Position numbers and translations under genes: made by a program | The notes under the pieces: generated by a model | The model's input: only the letters and a program-made list of their open reading frames with translations | Database searches by the model: none | Told to the model about the DNA's origin: nothing | Origin: DASRHD01 sp035485575 | GTDB taxonomy: Bacteria > Verrucomicrobiota > Verrucomicrobiia > Opitutales > Opitutaceae | Reading direction: 5' to 3' | Assembly: GCA_035485575.1 (NCBI GenBank) | Contig: DATHNW010000010.1 | Location: 73,423 to 137,422, forward strand | Length of the DNA: 64,000 bases | Shown: positions 1 to 8,806 of the stretch, piece by piece | How positions within the stretch are numbered: the first letter of the stretch is position 1 | Layout: the number at the start of each line of letters is the position of its first letter

Positions 1-58
1 TTCTGATTAACTCTTCTATTGCTTTCAGAGCATCCGCTCTGTGCTCTCAACGCCTCAG

Positions 59-1459
59 ATGGTCGAAGACATAGTCCAGCAATCCCGCCGCCCGCGCGCC
101 CATGGCGAGGCCGCCGCGCCGGTGGCTGGCCGGGCTCCGCCGCATTCTCCCGAGGCCGAGCAGTACCTGCTCGCGTGCTGTCTGCTTGACGGATCCGACA
201 CCATTGCGCGCTGCCTTGAGGCCAGGCTTCTGCCGGCGGCGTTTTACTCGTCGGCCAACCGGATCATCTACGAAAAACTTTGCGAGATTTACCAGAAGAG
301 CCCGCCGGTCGAGCTCGCCGTGCTGGCCGAGGAGCTGAAGACCGCGCAGCAGCTCGACGCCGTCGGCGGTTACGCCTACCTCACGCAGATCAGCGCCAGC
401 ATCCCCACGACCGCGCAGGCGGTTTATTTTCTGGAAAAAGTCCGCGAGCTTTACCTGCTGCGCGAGCTCATCAAGGTCGCGACCGGTGCGGTCGAGCAGG
501 CGTTCAATTACCAGGGCGGCCTGGAGGAGTTCGTCGACAAAGTTGAGCAGGACATCTTCAGCGTCACGCAGGCGCGCATCAGCGACGCGGCCAAGCCGAT
601 GAAGGAGCCCACGCGCGAGGCCATGAACGTCATCACGAAAATGATGATGAAAAAAGGCGAGCTCACCGGCGTGGCCTCGGGCTACAAGGACCTCGACAAC
701 CTCACGTGGGGCTTTCAGCGGCAGGAAATGATCGTGCTCGCCGCCCGTCCATCGATGGGCAAGACCAGCCTCGCGCTCAACGTGGCCGAGGCCGCCTCGA
801 TGCCGAAGCGGGGCGAGCCGGTGGCCACGCTGATCTTTTCGCTCGAAATGAGCGCGTCGCAGCTCGCGCTGCGCATGCTCTGCGCCCGCGCCAAGGTCAA
901 TATGAAGCTCCTGCGCGACGGCCTGCTCTCGAAAAACGGCGAGGAGCAGTCGCGCCTCCTCCATGTCGCGGACGAATTTTCCAAGGCGCCGCTCTTTGTC
1001 GACGACTCCAGCCACCTTTCCATCATGGAGCTGCGGGCCAAGGCCCGCCGCGTGCACGCGCGCCACAAGCTAGGCTTCATCATCGTCGACTACCTGCAGC
1101 TCATCAGCCCGACCGACTCCAAGGTGCCGCGCGAGCAGCAGGTGGCGGAGGCTTCCCGCGGATTAAAAGCACTGGCGAAGGAACTCGACGTGCCCGTGCT
1201 TGTATTAAGTCAGTTGAACCGCTCGTCCGAAAAGGAAAACCGCGTGCCGAGATTGTCGGATTTGCGTGAATCCGGGTCGATCGAGCAGGATGCCGACGTC
1301 GTACTCATGCTTGCCCGCCCCAAGGATTCCGATGAAAACTACCAAGTCGCCACCGATTTGGCCGACTTAATCGTTGCCAAGCAGCGCAATGGGCCGGTAG
1401 GAGAATTGAAGCTTACCTTCTTAAGAGACATCACACGCTTTGAAAACCACACTCCGTAA
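59..1459 (+). CDS. dnaB: Replicative DNA helicase DnaB
   Basis: This is the hexameric 5'-3' helicase of the replication fork. The N-terminal DnaB domain covers roughly residues 28-130 and the RecA-like ATPase domain roughly 180-460. The Walker A motif ARPSMGKTS lies near residue 230, Walker B FIIVDYLQLIS near 340, and the downstream QLNRSSE and LRESGSIEQDADVV motifs are intact. The length (466 aa) is normal for the family and no intein is present. An in-frame GTG at 41 would add six residues; I chose the ATG at 59 because neither site has a clear Shine-Dalgarno. The 3' end overlaps the next gene by 20 bases. Confidence 0.95.
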   Translation: MVEDIVQQSRRPRAHGEAAAPVAGRAPPHSPEAEQYLLACCLLDGSDTIARCLEARLLPAAFYSSANRIIYEKLCEIYQKSPPVELAVLAEELKTAQQLDAVGGYAYLTQISASIPTTAQAVYFLEKVRELYLLRELIKVATGAVEQAFNYQGGLEEFVDKVEQDIFSVTQARISDAAKPMKEPTREAMNVITKMMMKKGELTGVASGYKDLDNLTWGFQRQEMIVLAARPSMGKTSLALNVAEAASMPKRGEPVATLIFSLEMSASQLALRMLCARAKVNMKLLRDGLLSKNGEEQSRLLHVADEFSKAPLFVDDSSHLSIMELRAKARRVHARHKLGFIIVDYLQLISPTDSKVPREQQVAEASRGLKALAKELDVPVLVLSQLNRSSEKENRVPRLSDLRESGSIEQDADVVLMLARPKDSDENYQVATDLADLIVAKQRNGPVGELKLTFLRDITRFENHTP

Positions 1460-3803
1460 CCCAGTGCGCGGGGCCGCGCGATTTTTGTTTGCATTCTGGC
1501 TTCTGGCCGCATGGGCGTTTCGGGGTGAAGCGCAGGTGCCGGGCGAGGCGCCGCAGGCCACCTACAAGGCCGGGACCATCACGGTCAAATTTGTCGGCGC
1601 CGCCAATGTGGACGAGCAGGTCATCCGGGCCAACATGCAGGTGCATGAAGGCAGCCCGTTCGACGAGGCCATGATCGATCGTGACATCCGCTCGCTCTAC
1701 AAGACCGGCCTTTTCGAATACATCGAGGTGAAGCGTGAGAGCGAGGCCGACGGCAGCACCGTCGACCTGGTGGTCGAGGTCACGCCCAAATACCGCGTGC
1801 TCTCCGTCCGGTACGATGGAAACAAGAAGGTCACCTGGCATACGCTCGAAAAACAGGTCAAGACCAAGAACGGGGCCACGCTCGACGAGCGCCAGGTCAA
1901 GGAGGACTCGGAAAAGCTCCACGACTATTACGAGAAGCACGGCTACAACCAGGCCACGGTCACCTACGAAATCAAACGCGACCGCAATACCGGCCTGGGC
2001 ACGGTCATCTTCAAGATCCATGAGGGCAACAAGGTTCATATTTCCGACGTCCGTTTCATCGGCAACCAGCACATTGCCGCCCGCAAGCTCCGCGGCCAGA
2101 TGGAGACCCGCCGCTACCACTGGCTTTACTCCTGGCTCACCGGCAGCGGCCGCATGAAGGAAGACCAGTTTCAGGACGACCTCGACAAGCTGCGCGATTA
2201 CTATCGCGACCAGGGCTATCTCGACGTCGACATCCCGCAGGAAAAAGTCATCTTCGACTATCCTTCATCGAACCGGCTGGTGATCACGATTCAAGTCAGC
2301 GAAGGCCGCCAGTACCATATCGGCTCCATTTCCTTTTCGGGCAACAAAATCTATCCCTCCCGTATTCTCCGCCTCGCGCTCAGACAGAAGCCCGGGATGG
2401 TCTTCTCGCCCTCCAAGCTCGACAAGGATGTCGAGACGATGGAGGACTTCTACGGGCGTGATGGCTATCTCGAGACCCGCGTGCGCCTGGTGCGCAAGCC
2501 GAACATCTCCACCGGCAACATCGACATCGAGTACCAGATTGAGGAAAGCGAAAAGTTTTACGTCGAATCGATCAAGGTCGAGGGCAATGCCAAGACGAAA
2601 AGCCCCGTCATCCTCCGCGAGCTTCTGCTCGGCCCGGGCGATGTGTTCGACACCGTGCGCATGAAAATCAGCAAGCAGCGCCTTGATAACACGCGCTTTT
2701 TTGACGACGTCAACGTCACGCCCGAAAGCACCAACATCCCCCAGCGCCGCGACCTGAAGGTCTCCGTCAAGGAAGCCCGCACCGGCCAGCTCGAGTTTGG
2801 CGCCGGCTTCAATTCCCTCGAAAAAGCCTCGGTGTATGTGCAGCTCTCGCAGAGCAACTTCGATCTTTCCAACAGCCATTCCCTGTTCCAGGGCGCCGGG
2901 CAGAAATTCCGCATCCGCCTTGAGGTCGGCACGGAATTCAATGATGCCGTCATCTCCTTCGAGGAACCCTGGCTCTTTCAACGCCAGCTCGATCTTGGCT
3001 TCGAACTTTTCCGCACCAGTTCCGATTACCAGAGTTCGTTTTACGATGAGGTCGACACCGGCATCGAGGTTTACCTCCGCAAGCGGCTTTTCGAACTGGT
3101 CGATGCGCAACTGTCTTATACCTACGATATTATTAATATCAATAATGTCGCCCCGGATGCCTCGCCCATCATCCAGTCCTTTGCCGGCTCGACCAAGGAA
3201 TCCAAGGTCGGCCTCCAATTCGTCCGTGATACGCGCGACAAGAACATCAACACCACCAACGGCAATCGCGTCGAATTTGATACCACGCTCGCCAGCAGTG
3301 CGCTCGGTGGAAACGTGGATTACTACAGCCTGGAATTTCGCGGGGCTCAGTTTTATCCCGTTTTCGAGGCGCAAACCCAGGTGCTCAGCGTCATCATGCA
3401 CGGCGGCATCATCCAGAATTATGGCGACACCAAGGTGGTGCCCTATTTCGACCGCTTTTTCCTCGGCGGCCCCTACACCCTGCGCGGCTTCGAGTACCGT
3501 GCGGTGGGCCCGAAGGACAACAATGAGGAGCCCATCGGCGGCAAATCCTACGGCATGCTCAGCCTGGAGTACTCCGTCGAGGTCGTGAACCCCATTCGCG
3601 TTGCCTTCTTTTACGACGGCGGTTTTGTCAACAAGGGCTCCTTCGACTTCAATCCCGGCTCTTACAATGATGATTTCGGCTTTGGCATCCGCATGTCGGT
3701 CCTCGGCGCCCCCCTCAGCCTTGATTATGGCATCCCGATCCGCGGCGACATAAACAACAAGCAGGGCGGACAGTTTAACTTTTCCTTTGGAACACGTTTC
3801 TGA
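1440..3803 (+). CDS. bamA: Outer membrane protein assembly factor BamA
   Basis: BamA is the central barrel of the machinery that folds beta-barrel proteins into the outer membrane. The 787-residue product has an N-terminal signal peptide ending near AFRGEAQ, five POTRA-like repeats to about residue 430, then an Omp85 barrel. The barrel contains the family motif GGPYTLRGFE and ends in a C-terminal phenylalanine (FSFGTRF), the usual outer-membrane barrel signature. The first usable start is a TTG at 1440 that lies inside dnaB. No in-frame ATG occurs before the signal peptide, so this rare start is probably real and translation may be coupled to dnaB. It is followed by ompH/skp and lpxD, the standard envelope gene order. 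Confidence 0.95.
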   Translation: MKTTLRNPVRGAARFLFAFWLLAAWAFRGEAQVPGEAPQATYKAGTITVKFVGAANVDEQVIRANMQVHEGSPFDEAMIDRDIRSLYKTGLFEYIEVKRESEADGSTVDLVVEVTPKYRVLSVRYDGNKKVTWHTLEKQVKTKNGATLDERQVKEDSEKLHDYYEKHGYNQATVTYEIKRDRNTGLGTVIFKIHEGNKVHISDVRFIGNQHIAARKLRGQMETRRYHWLYSWLTGSGRMKEDQFQDDLDKLRDYYRDQGYLDVDIPQEKVIFDYPSSNRLVITIQVSEGRQYHIGSISFSGNKIYPSRILRLALRQKPGMVFSPSKLDKDVETMEDFYGRDGYLETRVRLVRKPNISTGNIDIEYQIEESEKFYVESIKVEGNAKTKSPVILRELLLGPGDVFDTVRMKISKQRLDNTRFFDDVNVTPESTNIPQRRDLKVSVKEARTGQLEFGAGFNSLEKASVYVQLSQSNFDLSNSHSLFQGAGQKFRIRLEVGTEFNDAVISFEEPWLFQRQLDLGFELFRTSSDYQSSFYDEVDTGIEVYLRKRLFELVDAQLSYTYDIININNVAPDASPIIQSFAGSTKESKVGLQFVRDTRDKNINTTNGNRVEFDTTLASSALGGNVDYYSLEFRGAQFYPVFEAQTQVLSVIMHGGIIQNYGDTKVVPYFDRFFLGGPYTLRGFEYRAVGPKDNNEEPIGGKSYGMLSLEYSVEVVNPIRVAFFYDGGFVNKGSFDFNPGSYNDDFGFGIRMSVLGAPLSLDYGIPIRGDINNKQGGQFNFSFGTRF

Positions 3804-3823
3804 TCCATGCAGTCCTTTGTCCT

Positions 3824-4495
3824 ATGAAAAAACTCCATTCCTTCCTCTTTGCGCTGGCGGCTTTTGCGGTTGTGGCGCTTCCCGCGTGGGCCCAGCCTGC
3901 GCCCAAGATCCTTGTGGTGGATATCGGCAAGGTCTTCGACAACCACTACGAAAGACAGGAGAAGCAGGCCCAGCTCTCCAATGACGAGCAAAAGGCCGAG
4001 CAGGAGATGGAGCAGCTGGTCAAGCAGGGCAACGACCTCGTCGATCAATACAAGGATCTGGTCGATCAGTCCAAGAATCCCGCGCTGACGCCCGAGGCCC
4101 GCGCCAAGGCGGACGACGACTCGAAGAAAAAAATGGAGGAGATCAACAACAAGAAAAATGAGCTGGATACCTTCAAGGCGAACACCCAGCGCGAGTTTCA
4201 GCAGCGCATCCAGAATGTCCGCGGCGTGCTCATCGATGAAATCAGCCGGACGGCTGCCGATATCGCCAAGCGCCATGGCGCGACGCTTCTTCTCGACAAA
4301 TCCGGCGCCTCCATTTTCGGCGCCAATTTTCTCCTCTATTCGGATCCGGCTTATGACATCACCGACGAAGTGATCAAAGAGGTGAACAAGGACCATCCCA
4401 TGCCTTCCGCTCCCAGCTCCAGCGCCGCTCCGGCTGCGCCTGCCGCTGACGGCCCCAAGGTCACTCTGCCCGGTCTCGCGCCAAAAACGCCATAA
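3824..4495 (+). CDS. OmpH/Skp family periplasmic chaperone
   Basis: This is a Skp-like holdase that would carry unfolded outer-membrane proteins across the periplasm to BamA. A signal peptide covers residues 1 to about 24 (cleavage after PAWA). It is followed by the OmpH core with a long charged coiled-coil arm (about residues 45-125). The tail of roughly 30 residues is rich in Pro, Ala and Ser and extends past the usual Skp length, giving 223 aa in total. It starts 20 bases after bamA and ends just before a strong terminator, so it closes the bamA transcription unit. Confidence 0.88.
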   Translation: MKKLHSFLFALAAFAVVALPAWAQPAPKILVVDIGKVFDNHYERQEKQAQLSNDEQKAEQEMEQLVKQGNDLVDQYKDLVDQSKNPALTPEARAKADDDSKKKMEEINNKKNELDTFKANTQREFQQRIQNVRGVLIDEISRTAADIAKRHGATLLLDKSGASIFGANFLLYSDPAYDITDEVIKEVNKDHPMPSAPSSSAAPAAPAADGPKVTLPGLAPKTP

Positions 4496-4513
4496 AAGCC
4501 GAGGTTTTTCCCG

Positions 4514-4540
4514 GCCCCGCTCACTGGAGCGGGGCTTTTT
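4514..4540 (+). terminator. Rho-independent terminator after ompH/skp
   Basis: A 9-bp perfect GC-rich stem (4514-4522 with 4527-4535) with an ACTG loop is followed directly by TTTTT. It lies 19 bases after the ompH stop codon and before lpxD. Confidence 0.9.
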
Positions 4541-4594
4541 GTTGCGTCGCTCACGCGTTGCGCCGCGCGGCAAAACCACCCACGCTTCCCCCGC

Positions 4595-5644
4595 ATGCAG
4601 ATCGCTTTCACCGTCGCCGAGCTTGTCGCACTGCTTCAGCCCCGTGCCACGCGCGGCGCCACCACCGAGACAATCCGCGGCATTGCCGCGCTGACCGCCG
4701 CCCAGCCCGGCGACCTTTCCTTTTTGGGCAACCCGAAATACAAGAAGGAGGTCGCGGCGAGCGTCGCTTCCGTCGTGCTGCTGCCCGTTGACTATGCCGG
4801 TGAACCGCGGGCCAATCAGCTTTTTTTCCTTGTTGAAAATCCCTCGGTCGCGCTCGCGCGCCTGTGCGCGCGCCTTGAGCAGCAACTGTGGCCCCGCCCC
4901 GCACCCGGCGTTCATGTCACGGCCCAGGTTGATCCCGGGGCACGTGTCGCGGCCACCGCCACCGTTGGTCCGCTTTGCATTGTGGAGGCAGGCGCGGTGA
5001 TCGGCGAACGTACCCACCTGCAGGCGCAAGTCTTCATTGGCCGCGGAGCAAGCATAGGTGACGATTGCTGGCTCATGCCCGGCGTCATGGTTGCGACCGA
5101 ATGCCGGCTCGGCCGGCGCGTGCGCCTGCACGCTGGCGCCGTCATCGGTTCCGATGGGTTTGGCTACGAATTCGTCGCGGGCCGCCACGAAAAGGTCCCC
5201 CAGGTCGGCCAGGTTGTCGTTGAAGACGATGTCGAGATTGGCGCCAATACCACCATCGACCGGGCGCGCTTCAGCCGCACCCTCATTGGCGAGGGCACCA
5301 AAATCGACAATCTCGTCCAGATCGCCCACAACGTGGTCATCGGCAAGCACTGCCTCATCTGTGCGCAGGCTGGAGTCTCCGGCAGCACCGTGGTCGGGGA
5401 TTATGTCGTGCTGGGCGGCCAGGCCGGCCTCGCCGGCCACATCACCGTCGGGCGCGGTTCCAAAATCGACGGCCAGACTGGCGTCAATTCCGATCTCGAG
5501 CCCGGCAGCTCGGCCAAGGGGACGCCTTGGCTGCCTTACCAGCTTGAGCAACGCATCAATGTCCTCCGTCCCCGGCTGCCCGAGCTCTTCCGCCGGGTGG
5601 ATGCGCTGGAGGAACAGATAAAAAAATCTTCCGCCGCAACGTGA
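4595..5644 (+). CDS. lpxD: UDP-3-O-(3-hydroxyacyl)glucosamine N-acyltransferase LpxD
   Basis: LpxD carries out the third step of lipid A synthesis, adding the N-linked acyl chain from acyl-ACP. The protein (349 aa) has the N-terminal uridine-binding domain (about residues 1-100). A long left-handed beta-helix of hexapeptide repeats follows, with the conserved GANTTIDRARF segment and QIAHNVVIG, which carries the catalytic histidine. A short C-terminal helix ends in basic residues. It supports a lipid A-containing outer membrane. It lies after the ompH terminator and 22 bases before prs, so it may be cotranscribed with prs. Confidence 0.95.
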   Translation: MQIAFTVAELVALLQPRATRGATTETIRGIAALTAAQPGDLSFLGNPKYKKEVAASVASVVLLPVDYAGEPRANQLFFLVENPSVALARLCARLEQQLWPRPAPGVHVTAQVDPGARVAATATVGPLCIVEAGAVIGERTHLQAQVFIGRGASIGDDCWLMPGVMVATECRLGRRVRLHAGAVIGSDGFGYEFVAGRHEKVPQVGQVVVEDDVEIGANTTIDRARFSRTLIGEGTKIDNLVQIAHNVVIGKHCLICAQAGVSGSTVVGDYVVLGGQAGLAGHITVGRGSKIDGQTGVNSDLEPGSSAKGTPWLPYQLEQRINVLRPRLPELFRRVDALEEQIKKSSAAT

Positions 5645-5666
5645 ACTCAGCAACCATGACGTCCGT

Positions 5667-6617
5667 ATGAGCAGCAAAACCGGCCTGAAAATTTTTTCCG
5701 GCAATTCCAACCGGCCGCTGGCAGAGGAAATCTGCAAGGCCATCGACGTCCCGCTCGGGCAGGCCACCGTCACCAGTTTCCCCGACGGGGAGTCGTTCGT
5801 GAAAATCGATGAAAACATCCGCGGCCAGGATGTCTTCATCATCCAGTCCACGTGCACGCCGACGAACCATCACCTGATGGAGCTGCTCATCATGATCGAC
5901 GCGGCGCGCCGTGCCTCGGCCCATCGCATCACGGCGGTCATGCCATTCTATGGCTACGCGCGCCAGGATCGCAAAGACCAGCCGCGCGTTCCCATCACGG
6001 CCAAGCTCGTCGCCAACCTGCTCGTCGCCGCCGGCGCCACGCGCGTGCTGACGATGGACCTGCATAGCCAGCAGATCCAGGGCTTCTTCGACATCCCGGT
6101 CGACCACCTCTACGCCTCGCCCGTGTTTTTCAAATATCTGGAAAAGCTGAAGGGCGAAAACATGGTCGTCCTCTCGCCCGATGTCGGCGGCATGAAGATG
6201 GCTGCGGCCTATGCCACCATCCTCGGTGCGAGCCTTGGCATGGTCTGGAAAAAGCGCACCAGCGCCACGACGGTCGAATCCATCAGCATTGTCGGTGAAA
6301 TCGCCGGCAAGGATGTGCTGATCGTGGACGACATCACCGAGACCGCCGGCACGCTCGCCAACGCTGCCCGGGTCATGCGCGAAAGCGGCGCCAGCAGCGT
6401 CCGCGCTGCAGTCAGCCACAGTTTGCTCAGTCCCATTGCCTATGAACGTCTTGCGAAAGGCGATATCGACGAGCTCATCACGACGAACACCATTCCCATC
6501 GACACGCGCGGCCTGCCCATTCGCGTGCTCAGTGTGGCTGGTTTGCTGGGCGAAGCCATCCTTCGCATTCACAGCAACGAGAGCATCACGAGCCTGTTTC
6601 GCGTCAAAGGCTTCTGA
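5667..6617 (+). CDS. prs: Ribose-phosphate pyrophosphokinase
   Basis: This enzyme makes PRPP from ribose 5-phosphate and ATP for purine, pyrimidine, His, Trp and NAD synthesis. The 316-residue length is that of class I enzymes. The flexible-loop region contains YGYARQDRKDQPR, the metal/ATP site contains DLHSQQIQGFF, and the PRPP-binding loop reads VDDITETAGTL. The start at 5667 gives the normal N-terminus (KIFSGNSNRPLAEEI). The gene follows lpxD closely on the same strand. pyrE, which consumes PRPP, lies 1.5 kb away but on the other strand. Confidence 0.96.
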   Translation: MSSKTGLKIFSGNSNRPLAEEICKAIDVPLGQATVTSFPDGESFVKIDENIRGQDVFIIQSTCTPTNHHLMELLIMIDAARRASAHRITAVMPFYGYARQDRKDQPRVPITAKLVANLLVAAGATRVLTMDLHSQQIQGFFDIPVDHLYASPVFFKYLEKLKGENMVVLSPDVGGMKMAAAYATILGASLGMVWKKRTSATTVESISIVGEIAGKDVLIVDDITETAGTLANAARVMRESGASSVRAAVSHSLLSPIAYERLAKGDIDELITTNTIPIDTRGLPIRVLSVAGLLGEAILRIHSNESITSLFRVKGF

Positions 6618-6676
6618 TTGACCGGCTCATTGCGCGCGGAACTTTTGTGCGCGACAGTTTGTCATTCATCTGCTCC

Positions 6677-8098
6677 ATGAAATCCAAACCCTTTTCCAGC
6701 ATTATCCTCATGGTCCTGGCGGCGGGTGCCGTCGGGCTGCTTGTCGCGGCCAAGGACGTCGTCGCACCCGCGGCAAAGCCTGTCTTGCACGTCGACCTTT
6801 CGCCCGTGTCCGACGGCAAATCCGGCATTGTCACCAGCTACGCCGATGTCGTTGCGCCCGTGCAGAAGGCCGTGGTCTCTGTTTATTCGACGAAAATCGT
6901 CCGTGAGCACGTCCCGATGGATCCCTTTCTCCGGCAGTTCTTTGGCGGCGAAGCTCCGTCGCGCGAAAGCAAGCAGGAGGGACTCGGCTCCGGCGTCATC
7001 GTCTCGTCCGACGGCTATATTCTCACCAACAACCACGTCGTTGAAGGCGCGGACGAGCTCAACGTCATGCTGCCTGACGACCGCGAATTCAAGGCCCGGG
7101 TCATCGGCACGGATCCGAAGACGGATGTAGCCGTCATTAAAATCGAAGCCGACCATCTGCCTACGGTCACGCTCGCTGACAGCGACAAGCTGCGTGTGGG
7201 TGACATCGTTTTTGCTATCGGTAATCCGCTGGCCATCGGCCAGACCGTCACAATGGGGATTGTCTCCGCCACCGGCCGAAAAACCCTTGGTCTGCTCGAC
7301 AATGTCGGCGGCTACGAAGACTTCATCCAGACCGATGCCGCCATCAATATGGGCAATTCCGGCGGTGCGCTCATCGATGCGAAAGGCCGCCTCGTTGGCG
7401 TCAACAGCGCCATCATCTCCACGTCACGCGGCAACATCGGCATCGGCTTTGCCATTCCCATCAACCTGGCTTCGAGCATCATGCAAAGCCTCATCGAGAC
7501 CGGCAAGGTCGCCCGGGGCTATCTCGGCGTCACCGCCGAGGACGTTACCTCCGAGGTCGCGGAACAGCTCGGCGTGAACAAAGACACCAAGGGAGTCGTT
7601 GTCACGGATGTGAAGCCCGACAGCCCTGCGGCCAAGGCCGGCCTCAAACGCAGCGACGTCATTCTTGCCATCAACGACAAGGTGGTCAAATCACTGGAGG
7701 ATTTCCGCCTGCTGATCGCGGAGACGCTGCCCGGCACGAAGGTGAATGTCCAAATTGTGCACGATGCCAAACCGCAGGTCATTGCCGTCACGCTGGCCGC
7801 GCTCTCCGACGAGGTTACGCAGGACGAGATCATCCCCGGTGTGACTGTCATCAAGCTGACCGACGAGAAGCGCCGTGAATTGAATATCGACGATAATGTC
7901 ACCGGCCTGCTCATCACCAATATCGACGACAGTTCGCCTTACAGCGACCGTCTGGTGAATGGCGTGATCATTCTCGAAATCAATCGCACGCCCGTCACCG
8001 ATGTGCAAACGGCCAAGAGCCTCATCGCGAGCGGCCGCAACCTCTTCCTTGTTTATTACCACGGCGTTTACCGTTTTCTCTCGATCGATGTGAAGTAG
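6677..8098 (+). CDS. Do/DegQ-like periplasmic serine protease with PDZ domains
   Basis: This is an HtrA-family protease/chaperone for damaged envelope proteins. From the ATG at 6677 (473 aa) it has one N-terminal hydrophobic segment (about residues 6-26), either a signal peptide or an anchor. The trypsin-like domain carries the triad as NNHVVEG (His), DVAVIKIEA (Asp) and GNSGGALID (Ser). The first PDZ domain follows (YLGVTAEDV to LIAETLPG) and a second, more divergent one lies at the C-terminus. A GTG at 6647 would add ten residues without improving the signal. A bidirectional-looking terminator follows. Whether it corresponds to DegP, DegQ or DegS cannot be decided from sequence alone. Confidence 0.93.
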   Translation: MKSKPFSSIILMVLAAGAVGLLVAAKDVVAPAAKPVLHVDLSPVSDGKSGIVTSYADVVAPVQKAVVSVYSTKIVREHVPMDPFLRQFFGGEAPSRESKQEGLGSGVIVSSDGYILTNNHVVEGADELNVMLPDDREFKARVIGTDPKTDVAVIKIEADHLPTVTLADSDKLRVGDIVFAIGNPLAIGQTVTMGIVSATGRKTLGLLDNVGGYEDFIQTDAAINMGNSGGALIDAKGRLVGVNSAIISTSRGNIGIGFAIPINLASSIMQSLIETGKVARGYLGVTAEDVTSEVAEQLGVNKDTKGVVVTDVKPDSPAAKAGLKRSDVILAINDKVVKSLEDFRLLIAETLPGTKVNVQIVHDAKPQVIAVTLAALSDEVTQDEIIPGVTVIKLTDEKRRELNIDDNVTGLLITNIDDSSPYSDRLVNGVIILEINRTPVTDVQTAKSLIASGRNLFLVYYHGVYRFLSIDVK

Positions 8099-8115
8099 CC
8101 ATCCGGCCCTCTTTT

Positions 8116-8148
8116 AAAATGCGCGCCCGACCGGCGCGCATTTTTTTT
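8116..8148. terminator. Bidirectional hairpin terminator between degQ-like gene and pyrE
   Basis: A 12-bp inverted repeat (8116-8127 with 8133-8144, A/T at the outside and GC inside) is followed by a run of eight T residues on the + strand. The two genes converge on it, so it could serve both, although the minus-strand T run is only TTTT. Confidence 0.85.
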
Positions 8149-8157
8149 CGGATTGCC

Positions 8158-8727
8158 TCAACTGCCCGGCTTGTCCACCGGCAATTTCGCCAGCCAGTCG
8201 GGAAGCTGGCCGGCAGGGTAGGTGGGAAAGCTCAGCTCCAGCAGTGAAAATGCCGGCACGTCAAATTTTGTCGTACCCGCGCTGCGGTCCACGAGCATCG
8301 CGACGCCGGCCGGCACCGCCCCCGCCTGCCGCAACAGTTCGAGGCATTCCAGCACGCGCCCGCCGCGCGTAACCACATCCTCGACGACAAGCACGCGTTC
8401 GCCGGGGAGGAAGGTGAAGCCGCGCCGCAGTACAAGGATGTTGTTCTCCTTCTCGGCGAAAACATAGCGCGCCCTGGCCTGTCGCGCCACTTCCTGGCCG
8501 ATGACGAGCCCGCCCATCGCCGGCGCGAGCACCGTTTGGAAATCCAGCCCCCGCAACCGGGACCGCAGCAGCTCCGCTAGCCGTTCCACCGCATCCATGT
8601 GCTGGCAGACTTGTGCGCACTGGAAATAATGGGCGCTGTGCAGGCCCGAACGGAGCACGAAATGGCCCTGTAAAAGCGCCTTTGTGCGCGTGAGGATATC
8701 GAGCACTTCCTTTTGGATTTCGTCCAT
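8158..8727 (-). CDS. pyrE: Orotate phosphoribosyltransferase
   Basis: PyrE joins orotate and PRPP to form OMP in pyrimidine synthesis. The 189-residue protein has the type I phosphoribosyltransferase fold, with the PRPP-binding motif VLVVEDVVTRGGR near residues 110-122. The upstream region contains the GGLVIGQEVARQ and AEKENN segments typical of the family. The ATG at 8727 gives a normal N-terminus (EIQKEVLDILTRT). It stands alone and faces the degQ-like gene. Confidence 0.92.
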   Translation of the reverse strand: MDEIQKEVLDILTRTKALLQGHFVLRSGLHSAHYFQCAQVCQHMDAVERLAELLRSRLRGLDFQTVLAPAMGGLVIGQEVARQARARYVFAEKENNILVLRRGFTFLPGERVLVVEDVVTRGGRVLECLELLRQAGAVPAGVAMLVDRSAGTTKFDVPAFSLLELSFPTYPAGQLPDWLAKLPVDKPGS

Positions 8728-8806
8728 GAGTCCCCCACGCTGCGGCCTCGCGGGAAAAAAACAAAATCATTTTTGCAGAGCGCGGCATTCCCGCTAATCT
8801 CTTCGC

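Noticed and set aside
47..1066. Minus-strand frame of 339 codons inside dnaB
   Set aside because: It is fully antisense to dnaB and has the Arg/Ala/Gly-rich composition of a shadow frame.
3725..5857. A 710-codon antisense frame across ompH, lpxD and prs
   Set aside because: Long antisense frames are expected in GC-rich genes. The + strand proteins (OmpH/Skp, LpxD, Prs) are clear and the antisense protein resembles no family.
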